From positions 1 through 33,379 of the forward strand of contig JAKFYD010000031.1 of the NCBI GenBank assembly GCA_021731025.1: a stretch of 33,379 nt of DNA, given 5' to 3'. Of this stretch, positions 15,788 to 23,847 are shown one piece after another. A model generated the notes under the pieces. The model saw only the letters and a program-made list of their open reading frames with translations, was not told the origin of the DNA and searched no databases. The stretch comes from Pseudobdellovibrionaceae bacterium (GTDB lineage Bacteria > Bdellovibrionota > Bdellovibrionia > Bdellovibrionales > Bdellovibrionaceae). Each line of letters starts with the position of its first letter. Position 1 is the first letter of the stretch. The position numbers were made by a program, and so were the translations under genes.

Positions 15788-16690
15788 ATGATCGAACGAT
15801 ATCAAGGCAAAGTTGGTGAAAAGCTCCTCAAGGAAGCATTGGCCGAACAAAAATTAATTAACGGAGACAACACCATAGTTAATTTTCTAATTTCTCATGG
15901 AGTTTTAATTGAAGCAATACCCAATGAAACTATCATAGCTCAAGATGCTGAAGATACAGATATCTACTTTATATTAGCAGGATCAATTGAGGTTTTAATA
16001 AATAAACGGTCGGTTGCAAAAAGAGTCTCTGGCGAACATGTTGGAGAAATGGCTCTTATTCATCCAACTGGAACTCGCAGTGCTGCAATCATCTCTAAAG
16101 AAAAGTCAGTTCTATACAAAGTATCAGAAGAATATTTTTCTGAAATCGCCGAAAATAATCCTGTTCTGTGGCGAAGGTTAGCAGCTGAGTTAGTAAAGCG
16201 CATACGAGAAAGGTCAAAATATATTTCCGAGCCTAATGACTTACCAAAAATTTTCATTGGATCTTCATCTGAATCTTTCAATAAAGCCGAAGAACTAAAA
16301 AAAACATTAGAATGTTCTGAAGTACATGTTGCGCATTGGAAAGATGGAATTTTTAAAGCTTCAACTTCAACACTAAATAGCCTTCTCGAAACCGCTAATA
16401 GTTATGACTTCGCAATTCTAATATTGCATCCCGACGACATGACTGAGAGTAGAGGCAACGAAATCGCTTCCCCTCGTGATAATGTTATTTTTGAACTCGG
16501 CTTATTTTTGGGTTCGTTAACACCTGAAAGAGTATTCATTCTGAGACCAGGCAGCAAGGAACTTAAAATTCCTTCTGATCTTTTAGGAATTACCTGCCTA
16601 TCATACCAGCTCAATGAAATAAACGATAGCGACTTAGAAAAATCAGCTAAATATATAAAAAATGAAATTGAAAAATTAAAGGTCAAGTAA
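15788..16690 (+). CDS. pycTIR: Pycsar effector: cyclic-nucleotide-binding domain fused to TIR domain
   Basis: The 300-residue product has an N-terminal cyclic-nucleotide-binding domain (about 30-140) with the phosphate-binding cassette GEHVGEMALIHPTGTRSAA. A TIR-like domain (about 150-290) begins PKIFIGSSSES and contains RDNVIFELGLFLG, with Glu236 the likely catalytic glutamate of a NADase. In Pycsar systems, cUMP or cCMP made on phage infection binds such effectors, and the TIR domain depletes NAD+ to abort infection. The cyclase gene follows with a one-base overlap (TAATG). AAGGAA precedes the ATG. It lies only 15 bases after the kinase gene, so it appears to belong to the same operon. Confidence 0.92.
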   Translation: MIERYQGKVGEKLLKEALAEQKLINGDNTIVNFLISHGVLIEAIPNETIIAQDAEDTDIYFILAGSIEVLINKRSVAKRVSGEHVGEMALIHPTGTRSAAIISKEKSVLYKVSEEYFSEIAENNPVLWRRLAAELVKRIRERSKYISEPNDLPKIFIGSSSESFNKAEELKKTLECSEVHVAHWKDGIFKASTSTLNSLLETANSYDFAILILHPDDMTESRGNEIASPRDNVIFELGLFLGSLTPERVFILRPGSKELKIPSDLLGITCLSYQLNEINDSDLEKSAKYIKNEIEKLKVK

Positions 16691-17385
16691 TGAGTTTAGG
16701 CGACGATTTAAGAAAAGAAGTAAGTTCAATATTTAAAGATCAATGGACTGTCAGGGATGGAAAACAAGTACCAAAGCCGGAAGACATCGCATTAAGTGGA
16801 AATGATGGAATTAAGTTGGATGCAGTTGTCTTGTATGCAGATATTGTCGAATCCACACAACTAGTAGAATCAGAAAAACAACCCTTTTCAGCGGAAATCT
16901 ATAAAACGTTCTTAGTAGGTGCATGCCGTATCATCCGAGAACAAAACGGATATATCACTGCATTTGATGGTGATCGGGTAATGGCTGTTTTTATCGAAGA
17001 CTACAAGAACTCAAATGCATCTATCTGTGCATTAAAAATTAATCATGTCGTAAAAAAAATAATTAATGAGGAATTACTAAAAGTTTATCCTCAAGCCTCA
17101 TATCGCCTTAAACATGTGGTGGGCGTGGATTCAAGCGATATTCTTGTTGCTCGAACTGGGATTAAAGGATCGAATGATATAGTTTGGGTCGGAAAAGCTG
17201 CCAACAATGCAGCAAAACTCTGCGCGTATAGAGATGATGTTATATCTTCTGTTATATCTGAAAAAGTTTATAATAAATTATCTGATGAAGCTAAGTTAAG
17301 CTCCCCTGACAAGTGTTCGATGTGGGAATCCAGAAAAATTGATGGCAAAATAGTGTATACTTCAAATTGGACCTGGACAGTTTAG
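16690..17385 (+). CDS. pycC: Pycsar pyrimidine cyclase (class III nucleotide cyclase)
   Basis: The 231-residue product is a soluble cyclase domain. It shows the two metal-binding aspartates (Asp51 in LYADIVEST and Asp95 in FDGDRVMAVF) and the distinctive Pycsar-type segments KHVVGVDSSD and ARTGIKGSND followed by VWVGKAANNAAKL. PycC enzymes convert UTP or CTP to cUMP or cCMP in response to phage. Which nucleotide is made cannot be decided from the sequence. The gene overlaps the effector's stop by one base, the standard two-gene arrangement. It is the last gene of the operon that begins at the sigma-54 regulator. Confidence 0.92.
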   Translation: MSLGDDLRKEVSSIFKDQWTVRDGKQVPKPEDIALSGNDGIKLDAVVLYADIVESTQLVESEKQPFSAEIYKTFLVGACRIIREQNGYITAFDGDRVMAVFIEDYKNSNASICALKINHVVKKIINEELLKVYPQASYRLKHVVGVDSSDILVARTGIKGSNDIVWVGKAANNAAKLCAYRDDVISSVISEKVYNKLSDEAKLSSPDKCSMWESRKIDGKIVYTSNWTWTV

Positions 17386-17475
17386 CCAAACGCTTTCTTC
17401 TATTCTAGTTTCTGATTAAATTTGATTAATTAAAACTTATATTTTTCATAATTAAGTTTAAATCCCTCCGAATTG

Positions 17476-17497
17476 TGTGTTCGGAAATAAGAACACA
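17476..17497. promoter_or_regulatory. GTTC-N8-GAAC dyad (candidate upstream activator site, copy 2)
   Basis: Seven-base perfect arms (TGTGTTC and GAACACA) flank an 8-base centre. Its centre is about 155 bases before the -24 element at 17642, and about 62 bases (nearly six helical turns) from copy 3, so both sites would face the same side of the helix. Confidence 0.55.
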
Positions 17498-17537
17498 AAT
17501 TTTTGACGAACTGATCCCTATCACTTTTAGAATAAAC

Positions 17538-17559
17538 TTTGTTCGCATCTATGAACAAA
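17538..17559. promoter_or_regulatory. GTTC-N8-GAAC dyad (candidate upstream activator site, copy 3)
   Basis: Seven-base perfect arms (TTTGTTC and GAACAAA) flank an 8-base centre; the core is GTTCGCATCTATGAAC. Its centre is about 94 bases before the -24 element, close to the roughly 105-base spacing at the copy ahead of the regulator gene. Confidence 0.6.
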
Positions 17560-17641
17560 CTCCTTCTCCTCACTATTGCAAAAACATCTTACGATTTCTT
17601 AAAACATAGTAATTTCATCTCGTTATTGAAATTTGAGAATC

Positions 17642-17657
17642 TGGCACTGTCGTTGAA
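17642..17657 (+). promoter_or_regulatory. Sigma-54 (-24/-12) promoter of the conjugation operon
   Basis: TGGCAC-N5-TTGAA has a perfect -24 hexamer preceded by C and a TTG -12 core at the exact spacing. Transcription would start near 17668, about 46 bases before the first gene. The two dyads upstream complete a typical enhancer-dependent promoter. Confidence 0.7.
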
Positions 17658-17713
17658 ATATATCTCTTTGAGTGGCGCGCACTCGAAAAAATTAAAGGAG
17701 ATAGGAAACTAAA

Positions 17714-17944
17714 ATGCAGCAAATTGGAAACAACAAAGATGAAAATCGTCTCTTTGATCTGGCTCACACTAAGTGCTGTCGATGTCGATGGGTTCGTAGG
17801 CGAGTATCAGAGATAATGAGACGAATTCAGCATTGGCTTAATAAATTACTGACACCATCAGAAGTTCTTCCAAAAGAGTTTGAATATCTGACCGAATCAA
17901 ATGACCGCGAACGATTGGCGAAAACATGGTCAAGATTTTTATAA
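17714..17944 (+). CDS. First gene of the transfer operon, small basic protein, unknown function
   Basis: The 76-residue product contains a Cys/Arg-rich segment (HTKCCRCRWVRRRVSEIMRRIQ) that might bind metal or nucleic acid, and an acidic C-terminal half. It lies directly behind the sigma-54 promoter and a purine-rich AAAGGAGATAGGAAA leader. The next gene overlaps its end by 19 bases. I do not recognise the family. Confidence 0.55.
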   Translation: MQQIGNNKDENRLFDLAHTKCCRCRWVRRRVSEIMRRIQHWLNKLLTPSEVLPKEFEYLTESNDRERLAKTWSRFL

Positions 17945-18096
17945 AACTTGAGATACAAAAAATCAGAGACGATTTTCGAGAGTTCTATGGACGCTTACCC
18001 GTCGAAGAACTTGTTAAGAACTCAGCCCTGATTCATAAAATTGAAAAACTAGAGCAACAACTACGAGGATTATTGGATGACGAACGCACTGCTTAG
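17926..18096 (+). CDS. Very small protein of the transfer operon, unknown function
   Basis: The 56-residue product starts with ATG at 17926 inside the end of the previous gene and ends 20 bases inside the next one. It reads MVKIFIKLEIQKI, then REFYGRLPVEELV, and ends in a coiled-coil-like EKLEQQLRGLL. The nested overlaps on both sides are typical of a translationally coupled gene string. No family is recognised. Without this gene there would be a gap of more than 130 bases in an otherwise overlapping series. Confidence 0.5.
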   Translation: MVKIFIKLEIQKIRDDFREFYGRLPVEELVKNSALIHKIEKLEQQLRGLLDDERTA

Positions 18097-18265
18097 ATCA
18101 TTAAAAGATAAAACTGAACAGGTTGACAGAACACTTGTTGAAATTTGGGAATCGTTAACTCCCAATCTAAAACAAAAAAGACATTTTTATGAGCGATTCG
18201 TATCCATCCAAATGCAAACAAGAAAATTAACAAAATATATTAAAGAGGAAAATAAAAATGCATAA
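18077..18265 (+). CDS. Small helical protein of the transfer operon, unknown function
   Basis: The 62-residue, highly charged, helical product has a basic C-terminal half (MQTRKLTKYIKEENKNA). It overlaps both neighbours. No family is recognised. A DNA-binding, scaffold or regulatory role cannot be decided. Confidence 0.5.
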   Translation: MTNALLRSLKDKTEQVDRTLVEIWESLTPNLKQKRHFYERFVSIQMQTRKLTKYIKEENKNA

Positions 18266-18605
18266 ATCAGCAGATAGACATGAAATTTTCACCGCCTTTC
18301 GAAAAGAAAATTCACTTGAAGCTAAACTTTTAGTGGGCGCAGCTTTTAAAGAAGAAAATGAAAACTTTTATAAAATCAGACTTATGATGTTTCCTGGACA
18401 AGTTTATTACTTGGTTAAAAATAAAGACAGTAATGATCGTTACACCGTGTTTTCAAAATTGAAACACAATGATCATAAAATCTGTTTTTTAAACCCAGTT
18501 GGTAGCGGAGTTTTAGATTCAAAACTTCAAAGTTATTTGGAAGTCAGGTTTCCGCTTTTGAGAGCTTATCTTTACATGTCACTTTTCCCAGTTGCCCAAT
18601 TATAG
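18258..18605 (+). CDS. Transfer-operon protein of unknown function
   Basis: The 115-residue soluble protein has no signal peptide. It has a beta-rich middle (NFYKIRLMMFPGQVYYLVKN; RYTVFSKLKHNDHKICFL) and a hydrophobic C-terminus. GAGG precedes the ATG, within the previous gene's end. It lies just ahead of the pilin gene. The family is not recognised; it is probably specific to this kind of element. Confidence 0.6.
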   Translation: MHKSADRHEIFTAFRKENSLEAKLLVGAAFKEENENFYKIRLMMFPGQVYYLVKNKDSNDRYTVFSKLKHNDHKICFLNPVGSGVLDSKLQSYLEVRFPLLRAYLYMSLFPVAQL

Positions 18606-18618
18606 AAAGGAAAACTAA

Positions 18619-18900
18619 GTGAAATTAAAATATTTTATTTCTTTTTTAAGTCATTTAATCGCATTCGCATTTCCAGTGATGGGTTATTGCAGTGTCGAAT
18701 CCAGCCTCATGGCTGTTCAAAGTAAACTGATAGGCACCATTCTTCCACTTGCTGCAATTATCGGATTGGTCTTTGCGGGCCTTTCCTTTGTAGCCGGTAG
18801 TCCAAATGCAAGAAGCCATTTGATCCTTGCGATATTTGGCGCCGTTATTGGTTTTGGTGCACCAAGTATCGTGGGATGGATTCAAGCACTTATTCACTAA
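18619..18900 (+). CDS. virB2: VirB2/TrbC-family conjugative pilin
   Basis: The 93-residue product has an N-terminal signal (about residues 1-25) and two hydrophobic helices (about 37-58 and 65-88) separated by a short loop (GSPNARSH), the standard pilin-subunit layout. It would form the extracellular pilus of the type IV secretion system. AAAGGA lies before the GTG start. Gene order pilin-VirB3-VirB4 follows. A terminator-like hairpin right after the stop suggests the pilin is expressed more than downstream genes. Confidence 0.85.
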   Translation: MKLKYFISFLSHLIAFAFPVMGYCSVESSLMAVQSKLIGTILPLAAIIGLVFAGLSFVAGSPNARSHLILAIFGAVIGFGAPSIVGWIQALIH

Positions 18901-18906
18901 TGCAAC

Positions 18907-18937
18907 AGGATCTTTGAAAGAAGGTCCTTATTTTTTT
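18907..18937 (+). terminator. Partial (read-through) terminator after the pilin gene
   Basis: A 6-base-pair stem (AGGATC/GGTCCT, with one G-T pair) and a 10-base loop are followed by TTATTTTTTT. It lies within the transfer operon between pilin and VirB3, where an attenuator would lower transcription of the machinery genes relative to the abundant pilin. Confidence 0.55.
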
Positions 18938-18947
18938 CGAGGAGTTT

Positions 18948-19271
18948 ATGGATTTAAAAGTTACCCCTGTTAGTAAATGTTTAGATAAGAAGATGATGAT
19001 TTTGGGTTTTGAAATTCCAGATTTACTTTTTATTTTCTTAACAATGTCGGTTCTCAATTTCTTATTTGGATCAACCAGTCTCAAGTTGCTTTTTGTATGG
19101 CTCCCTTCACTAAGTCTTGCAATGCTGATTCGCTTTACGAAGCGAGGAAAACCTGACAACTATTTGGTTCACTGGCTAAGGTTTCAAATCAAACCAGGAG
19201 TGTATTCAGCCTTTTCTGATCCAACTCAAGATCTCCCTTCACCAAAGCTTAAAGTGAGGATGAGAGCATGA
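18948..19271 (+). CDS. virB3: VirB3/TrbD-like inner-membrane protein
   Basis: The 107-residue product has a short N-terminal VTPVSKCLDK segment, paired hydrophobic segments at about residues 23-60, then a basic region (RFTKRGKPDN). This matches VirB3, a small membrane component that associates with VirB4 and supports pilus assembly. GAGGAG precedes the ATG. It overlaps virB4 by four bases. Confidence 0.8.
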   Translation: MDLKVTPVSKCLDKKMMILGFEIPDLLFIFLTMSVLNFLFGSTSLKLLFVWLPSLSLAMLIRFTKRGKPDNYLVHWLRFQIKPGVYSAFSDPTQDLPSPKLKVRMRA

Positions 19272-21688
19272 GTGGAAAATTAGCTGATTGTCTTCAAATC
19301 TGGGGACTTGAAGATGATAACATTATTTTTTCAGATGGCTCATTTGGCTTATGCTTTAAGCTTAAGCCCGTTGATTGCAGCTGTTGGTCAATTCAACAAC
19401 GAAATGATTATGCAAAACAATTGATCCAATTTTTAAACGGATTACCTTCAGAAATTGATTTTCAGTTTGTCCAAGACATTAAGACTGGGAATGACGAGCT
19501 TATTAACGAACATTTAAAAAACGATAGCTCTAAAGAGGACGTTATCAATGAGTTGACACGTGCTCGAGCTGCAAAGTTTAAGAAGCTGGATTCGGACGGA
19601 AGCTTACCGCGACATGGCCTTATGTTTTTTGTACGTCGTAAACCAAGTAAGTCTTTATTAAGGAAAGCCTCATGGCGTTCGCTTTTTTCTTGGTTTTCAA
19701 AGTCTAGAAACTTCGAAGCTATTGCTGAAGATAAACTTAAAAAAGAATTAGCTGCGAGCGATCGCTTAGCTTACGACCTTGAGGGTTCGTTGATAGCGCT
19801 TGGTCTTTCTCCAGTGCGCTTAAGCGCAAGCGAGATCATCAAGCACCTTTATAGGCAATGGAATCCAAGCAGAAATATTGAGCTCGGTGAAGTTGATCCA
19901 TCCTACTTAAGATCTTCGATTCTCTTTACAGATGTAGGAACCGATAACGTTGGATTTTCGATGGGAGAGTACTTTTACCGAATTATTTCGTTAAAGCTTT
20001 TGCCGGATCAAACTTTTGCCTCGATGGCTGCAAAACTGAGAGAGTTACCCTTTGATTCTCGTCTGAGCCTAACGGTTCGAGTCCCTGATCAACAAAAGGA
20101 ACTCGACTCCCTTCAGACTCAAAGGCGAGTTGCTTATTCAATGGTTGCTGGCAAGAAAACTGGTGTCAGTGACTTAGATAGCGAAGCGAAGTTTCGGGAC
20201 CTTGAGGGTTTACTTGAGCAAATGGTGGCTTCTGGTGAAAAGGTTTTCCACATGAGCCTGCAAGTGACCTTAAGGTCGAAATACCAAGACGATCTTGAGA
20301 ATCAAGTGTCAGAGACCCTAACCAAAGTTCGTGAAATGTCTGGAGCAGAAGCTATGGAGGAAACTTTAGCCGCTTTTGATATTTTTTGCGAATCTTCGAT
20401 CCCAAACGCGCGGAGTAAGGAGAGAACTAAGCCCGTAAAAACTTCTAACTTGTGTGACATACTTCCAGTCTTTGGACCTTGGGGTGGTCACGCTGAACCA
20501 AAGATTATTTTACGATCACGGCTCGGAAGTCTTGTGAGCTTTAATCCATTTGCCAGCGAATTAACAAACTCAAATCAAATAGTGAGTGGCGGCTCAGGAA
20601 GTGGTAAATCGTTCATGACAAATATTCTTCTTATGCAAATGCTTAAGGAGAATCCCAAGGTTTTCATTGTTGATATTGGTGGGTCCTATAAAAAAATCTG
20701 CGACAACTTAAACGGACAGTACATACAATTGGGTGTTGATACTGATCTTTCAATGAATCCTTTTGATCTGGCTTTGGGTGAGGTAAAACCTAGCAGTCAA
20801 AAGATAAAATTCATTTTAAGTCTTGTCGAGATTATGACCAAAGATTCAAATCAAATTCATCTCGGAAAACTGGAAAAGTCAGAAATTGAGATAGCCATTG
20901 AAAAAGTCTATGAAGAATTCAAACGCCCGAAATTTTCTGATTTAAGGCAACTATTACTGAGTCACCCGGAAGACTCGATAAAGCGCATTGGAAAAATTTT
21001 GGCGAGCTGGTGTGGGAACTCTTCTTACGGTAAGTTTGTTGATCAAGAAACAACACTGGCTCTAAAACGCCCAATTGTTTGTTTCGATTTAAAGGGAATG
21101 GAAGCTTACCCAGATTTGCAATCGGTTTGCCTTTTTATCATTACGGATTTTGTATGGCGAGAGGTTCAAGCTGATCGCTCACACATGAAGTTCTTGATTT
21201 TAGATGAGTGCTGGAAACTCATGGAGCATGCATCAACTTTCATAGCAGAGGTTTTTCGGACCTTTCGTAAGTATTCAGCAAGTGCAATTGCCATCTCGCA
21301 AAACATGGATGACTTTGCACAGAGTAAAATCGCAAACGCTATTCTTCCAAATAGCAGCATCAAATGGGTGTTGAAACAAAAAGGCGCTGACAAGGAAAGA
21401 CTTAAAGAGGTTTTAGGTCTTAATTCAACAGAAGTAGATCTTATATCCTCACTTCACCAAGAGCGTGGATCCTATTCAGAAGCATTTCTCATAGCTGAGG
21501 ACTCAAGGGCTGTCGTTGTTATCGAGTCAACTCCTCTTGAATACTGGCTCGCAACGACTGACGGTCGTGATTTAGGAATGATTGAAGAACTTAAAACTTC
21601 AAATCCTGAATTAAAAAATTTAGAAATTTTAAAAACGTTAGCAAGCAAATACCCGAAAGGTATTGCTGCAAGTGGAGCTTTAAAATGA
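19268..21688 (+). CDS. virB4: VirB4/TrbE conjugation ATPase
   Basis: The 806-residue product has the usual size. The C-terminal half has Walker A GGSGSGKS (441-448), a VDIGGSYKKIC segment, Walker B LILDECWKLM (about 642-651) and a downstream AISQNMDDF motif. It is the inner-membrane-associated motor that energises pilus biogenesis and substrate transfer. The N-terminal half is the divergent VirB4 domain. The start overlaps virB3 (ATGA), and its stop overlaps the next gene. Confidence 0.95.
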   Translation: MSGKLADCLQIWGLEDDNIIFSDGSFGLCFKLKPVDCSCWSIQQRNDYAKQLIQFLNGLPSEIDFQFVQDIKTGNDELINEHLKNDSSKEDVINELTRARAAKFKKLDSDGSLPRHGLMFFVRRKPSKSLLRKASWRSLFSWFSKSRNFEAIAEDKLKKELAASDRLAYDLEGSLIALGLSPVRLSASEIIKHLYRQWNPSRNIELGEVDPSYLRSSILFTDVGTDNVGFSMGEYFYRIISLKLLPDQTFASMAAKLRELPFDSRLSLTVRVPDQQKELDSLQTQRRVAYSMVAGKKTGVSDLDSEAKFRDLEGLLEQMVASGEKVFHMSLQVTLRSKYQDDLENQVSETLTKVREMSGAEAMEETLAAFDIFCESSIPNARSKERTKPVKTSNLCDILPVFGPWGGHAEPKIILRSRLGSLVSFNPFASELTNSNQIVSGGSGSGKSFMTNILLMQMLKENPKVFIVDIGGSYKKICDNLNGQYIQLGVDTDLSMNPFDLALGEVKPSSQKIKFILSLVEIMTKDSNQIHLGKLEKSEIEIAIEKVYEEFKRPKFSDLRQLLLSHPEDSIKRIGKILASWCGNSSYGKFVDQETTLALKRPIVCFDLKGMEAYPDLQSVCLFIITDFVWREVQADRSHMKFLILDECWKLMEHASTFIAEVFRTFRKYSASAIAISQNMDDFAQSKIANAILPNSSIKWVLKQKGADKERLKEVLGLNSTEVDLISSLHQERGSYSEAFLIAEDSRAVVVIESTPLEYWLATTDGRDLGMIEELKTSNPELKNLEILKTLASKYPKGIAASGALK

Positions 21689-22368
21689 AGAAGTTCATAG
21701 CTATTGCAATTTCAGTTTCAATGATGCTTTCTGCGCCTGCGAAAGCTGATATTTTTGGTGGAGATGTCGCTGTACTGGTTCAAATTCTATCAAACACGAT
21801 TAAGCAGCTCGTTGAGCTTCAAAATCTGGTTAAAAATGGAAATGACCAATTGGATCTCATGAGAAGTATCAATCGTGGAGTTAATGATTCACTTCAACTT
21901 GCAAGAACTATTTATCCCAATATCGATCCTGGCCTTTACAAGGACTGGCAAAATGTCAGTGATGCTATCAATAAGTTGGAAACTATTTACGGCATCGCTA
22001 CGAACTCTCCTGTCGCAAGGATATACCGAGATACAGATCGGCAAGTGGCTGAAGCCGTCACTTTAAATAACGATATTTACAAGTACACTCAAAATATCGA
22101 CGAGCTTGGTGAAGCCATTAAGGAATACAGTCATGAAGTTTCTCCCGGCGGAGCCCAAAAACTCACAGCTCAGACTTTAGGAGTTTTACTTCAGGTCATG
22201 AATCAAAGTCTAAGAACTCAAGCCACAGGCTTAAAACTTCAAGCCCAAACAATGGCTGTTCAAAATAAGCGAGATAAAGATTCAACGAAACAGTATCTCG
22301 AAACGGCGAATACACTGAGAGTTGCTATGAAAAATGAAAAAATTCAATTCACAGCACCGAGATTTTAA
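21685..22368 (+). CDS. virB5: VirB5/TrbJ-like secreted conjugation protein
   Basis: The 227-residue product has a clear signal peptide (cleavage after PAKA, about residue 21) and a largely helical mature part with repeated amphipathic segments (VAVLVQILSNTIKQLVELQNL near the start). This is typical of TrbJ/VirB5 minor pilus-tip proteins. It follows virB4 with a four-base overlap and precedes VirB6, the expected order. Confidence 0.8.
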   Translation: MKKFIAIAISVSMMLSAPAKADIFGGDVAVLVQILSNTIKQLVELQNLVKNGNDQLDLMRSINRGVNDSLQLARTIYPNIDPGLYKDWQNVSDAINKLETIYGIATNSPVARIYRDTDRQVAEAVTLNNDIYKYTQNIDELGEAIKEYSHEVSPGGAQKLTAQTLGVLLQVMNQSLRTQATGLKLQAQTMAVQNKRDKDSTKQYLETANTLRVAMKNEKIQFTAPRF

Positions 22369-22380
22369 GAGGTAAAAAAT

Positions 22381-23292
22381 ATGGTTTCAGATATTGCTTG
22401 GCTTGCGACTGAAGCAAAGAAAATTCATGAGATATTTACCGGATACTTTTATCTCATCGTTACTGTTCTTTTACTTCTAGGAATTGTAATGGAATATTTT
22501 AAGTGGCCAATTGGACAAGTTCCAAATTTTGGTACAATGGTGGGTCGTGTTTTAATTGCAGCGATTCTACTTCATGCTTATCCAGACATTACAAATACGA
22601 TTGCAGATGTCACAGATTCGATTGCTGGAAAATTAGGAGATCTGAACAACTTTAAGCTTATTCTCGATCGAATGGGAGATAAGATTGGAGAACTTTCATG
22701 GTCGTGGGTGAGTTTTAAAGACACCGTCATGCTCTTGATTAGTTTTCTGACCTTTTTTCTGCTCTATTTTTCGATTCATATCGCTGACAGTTTCTATATT
22801 TACGTCTGGGTCATGCTTTATGTGTTTTCTCCGCTATTGATCGCTATGTACGTTCTTCCTGTAACGGCCTCAGCAACGTCGGCACTATTTCGGTCATTGG
22901 TTGAAGTGGCTTGTTGGAAAATTGTTTGGAGCGTGATCGCAACGCTGCTTTGGAGTAGCGCTCTTAGTCAGATTAACCATGACGGATCACAGGTGAGTTT
23001 TCTAACAGCTATTGGATTTAATATTATCCTTGCTGGATCACTTTTACTGACTCCGTTTGTAGTTCATGCTCTTGCAAGCGGTGGACTCTCTCAGATGGGA
23101 AAAGACTTAAGTTCTCTTGCTATAGGAGGAGTTACGGTTTCTCCAAGCAGAGCCATGGGAGTAACTTCAAGCTTTGCATCGAAGACTTTTTCTGGAAATG
23201 CACTTGGCCAACTTAGGGCTAAACCTTCTCGAAATCAGCATCAAAGAAATCAAAAAACGACTGCTGAACTTCAAACTCAAAAAAAGGAATAA
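22381..23292 (+). CDS. virB6: VirB6/TrbL-like polytopic membrane protein
   Basis: The 303-residue product has about six hydrophobic segments, including YFYLIVTVLLLLGIVMEYF near residue 20 and VMLLISFLTFFLLYFSIHI near residue 120, and a polar C-terminal tail rich in Gln and Lys. This matches the VirB6/TrbL channel component at the inner membrane. Its place between VirB5 and VirB8 supports the call. Confidence 0.75.
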   Translation: MVSDIAWLATEAKKIHEIFTGYFYLIVTVLLLLGIVMEYFKWPIGQVPNFGTMVGRVLIAAILLHAYPDITNTIADVTDSIAGKLGDLNNFKLILDRMGDKIGELSWSWVSFKDTVMLLISFLTFFLLYFSIHIADSFYIYVWVMLYVFSPLLIAMYVLPVTASATSALFRSLVEVACWKIVWSVIATLLWSSALSQINHDGSQVSFLTAIGFNIILAGSLLLTPFVVHALASGGLSQMGKDLSSLAIGGVTVSPSRAMGVTSSFASKTFSGNALGQLRAKPSRNQHQRNQKTTAELQTQKKE

Positions 23293-23295
23293 GGA

Positions 23296-23847
23296 ATGAA
23301 ATACACCGATGCTTGGGCGAACGTTGTCGCCCAGAACTTGAATTTAAAAATAGTATCAATTGTTTTTGGAGCGCTATCTCTTGTTCTTGGAATGATTACG
23401 CTTCGATTAACATTTAGAGATTCAATCATTATTGAAAGAGGTTGTTATTCAAAAACACTTCTTCCGGCAAAAGAAGACCATACAAAAGATGAAATTGAGG
23501 CTTTTCTCAAAGAATCACTTTCTCAGAGATTTAACTCAGATGTTCAACCAGTAGATGGGCTTCTATCACCAGATGAACTGCGACTTCGTAACCTTGAGCA
23601 AAAAGAATTCGATTCTCGTAAGATGACACAAAAAATTGTGATTAATAAAATAATCGAAATTCAAGATGTATTCAAAGTTGAAGCCGACAGAGTCATTTCT
23701 GTCGGTGAAGTACGCTCTGCTTTTAAGTTTCCTCTGCTTGTAAAGTTAGAGTCAAAAGCTCGATCTTATTCCAACCCATACGGGCTACTTGTAACAACGA
23801 TAAAAACCGTCGACGACAAGTTAACTGACGAAAAGGCGAAGAAGTGA
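23296..23847 (+). CDS. virB8: VirB8/TraE-like inner-membrane assembly protein
   Basis: The 183-residue product has one N-terminal membrane helix (about residues 19-37) and a periplasmic domain, the topology of VirB8 or F-type TraE. No strongly diagnostic motif is visible, so the assignment relies on topology, size and position between VirB6 and VirB9/VirB10. Its stop overlaps the next start by four bases. Confidence 0.65.
   Translation: MKYTDAWANVVAQNLNLKIVSIVFGALSLVLGMITLRLTFRDSIIIERGCYSKTLLPAKEDHTKDEIEAFLKESLSQRFNSDVQPVDGLLSPDELRLRNLEQKEFDSRKMTQKIVINKIIEIQDVFKVEADRVISVGEVRSAFKFPLLVKLESKARSYSNPYGLLVTTIKTVDDKLTDEKAKK

Larger units (their letters stand above)
17386..17713. other. 328-base regulatory intergenic region ahead of the transfer operon
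   Basis: It holds no gene. It contains two GTTC-N8-GAAC dyads, a sigma-54 promoter and a ribosome-binding site for the first transfer gene. Just after the cyclase gene there is an AT-rich imperfect inverted repeat (AAAACTT near 17431 and AAGTTTAA near 17453), but no convincing terminator. An origin of transfer could also lie here but none is recognisable. Confidence 0.6.
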
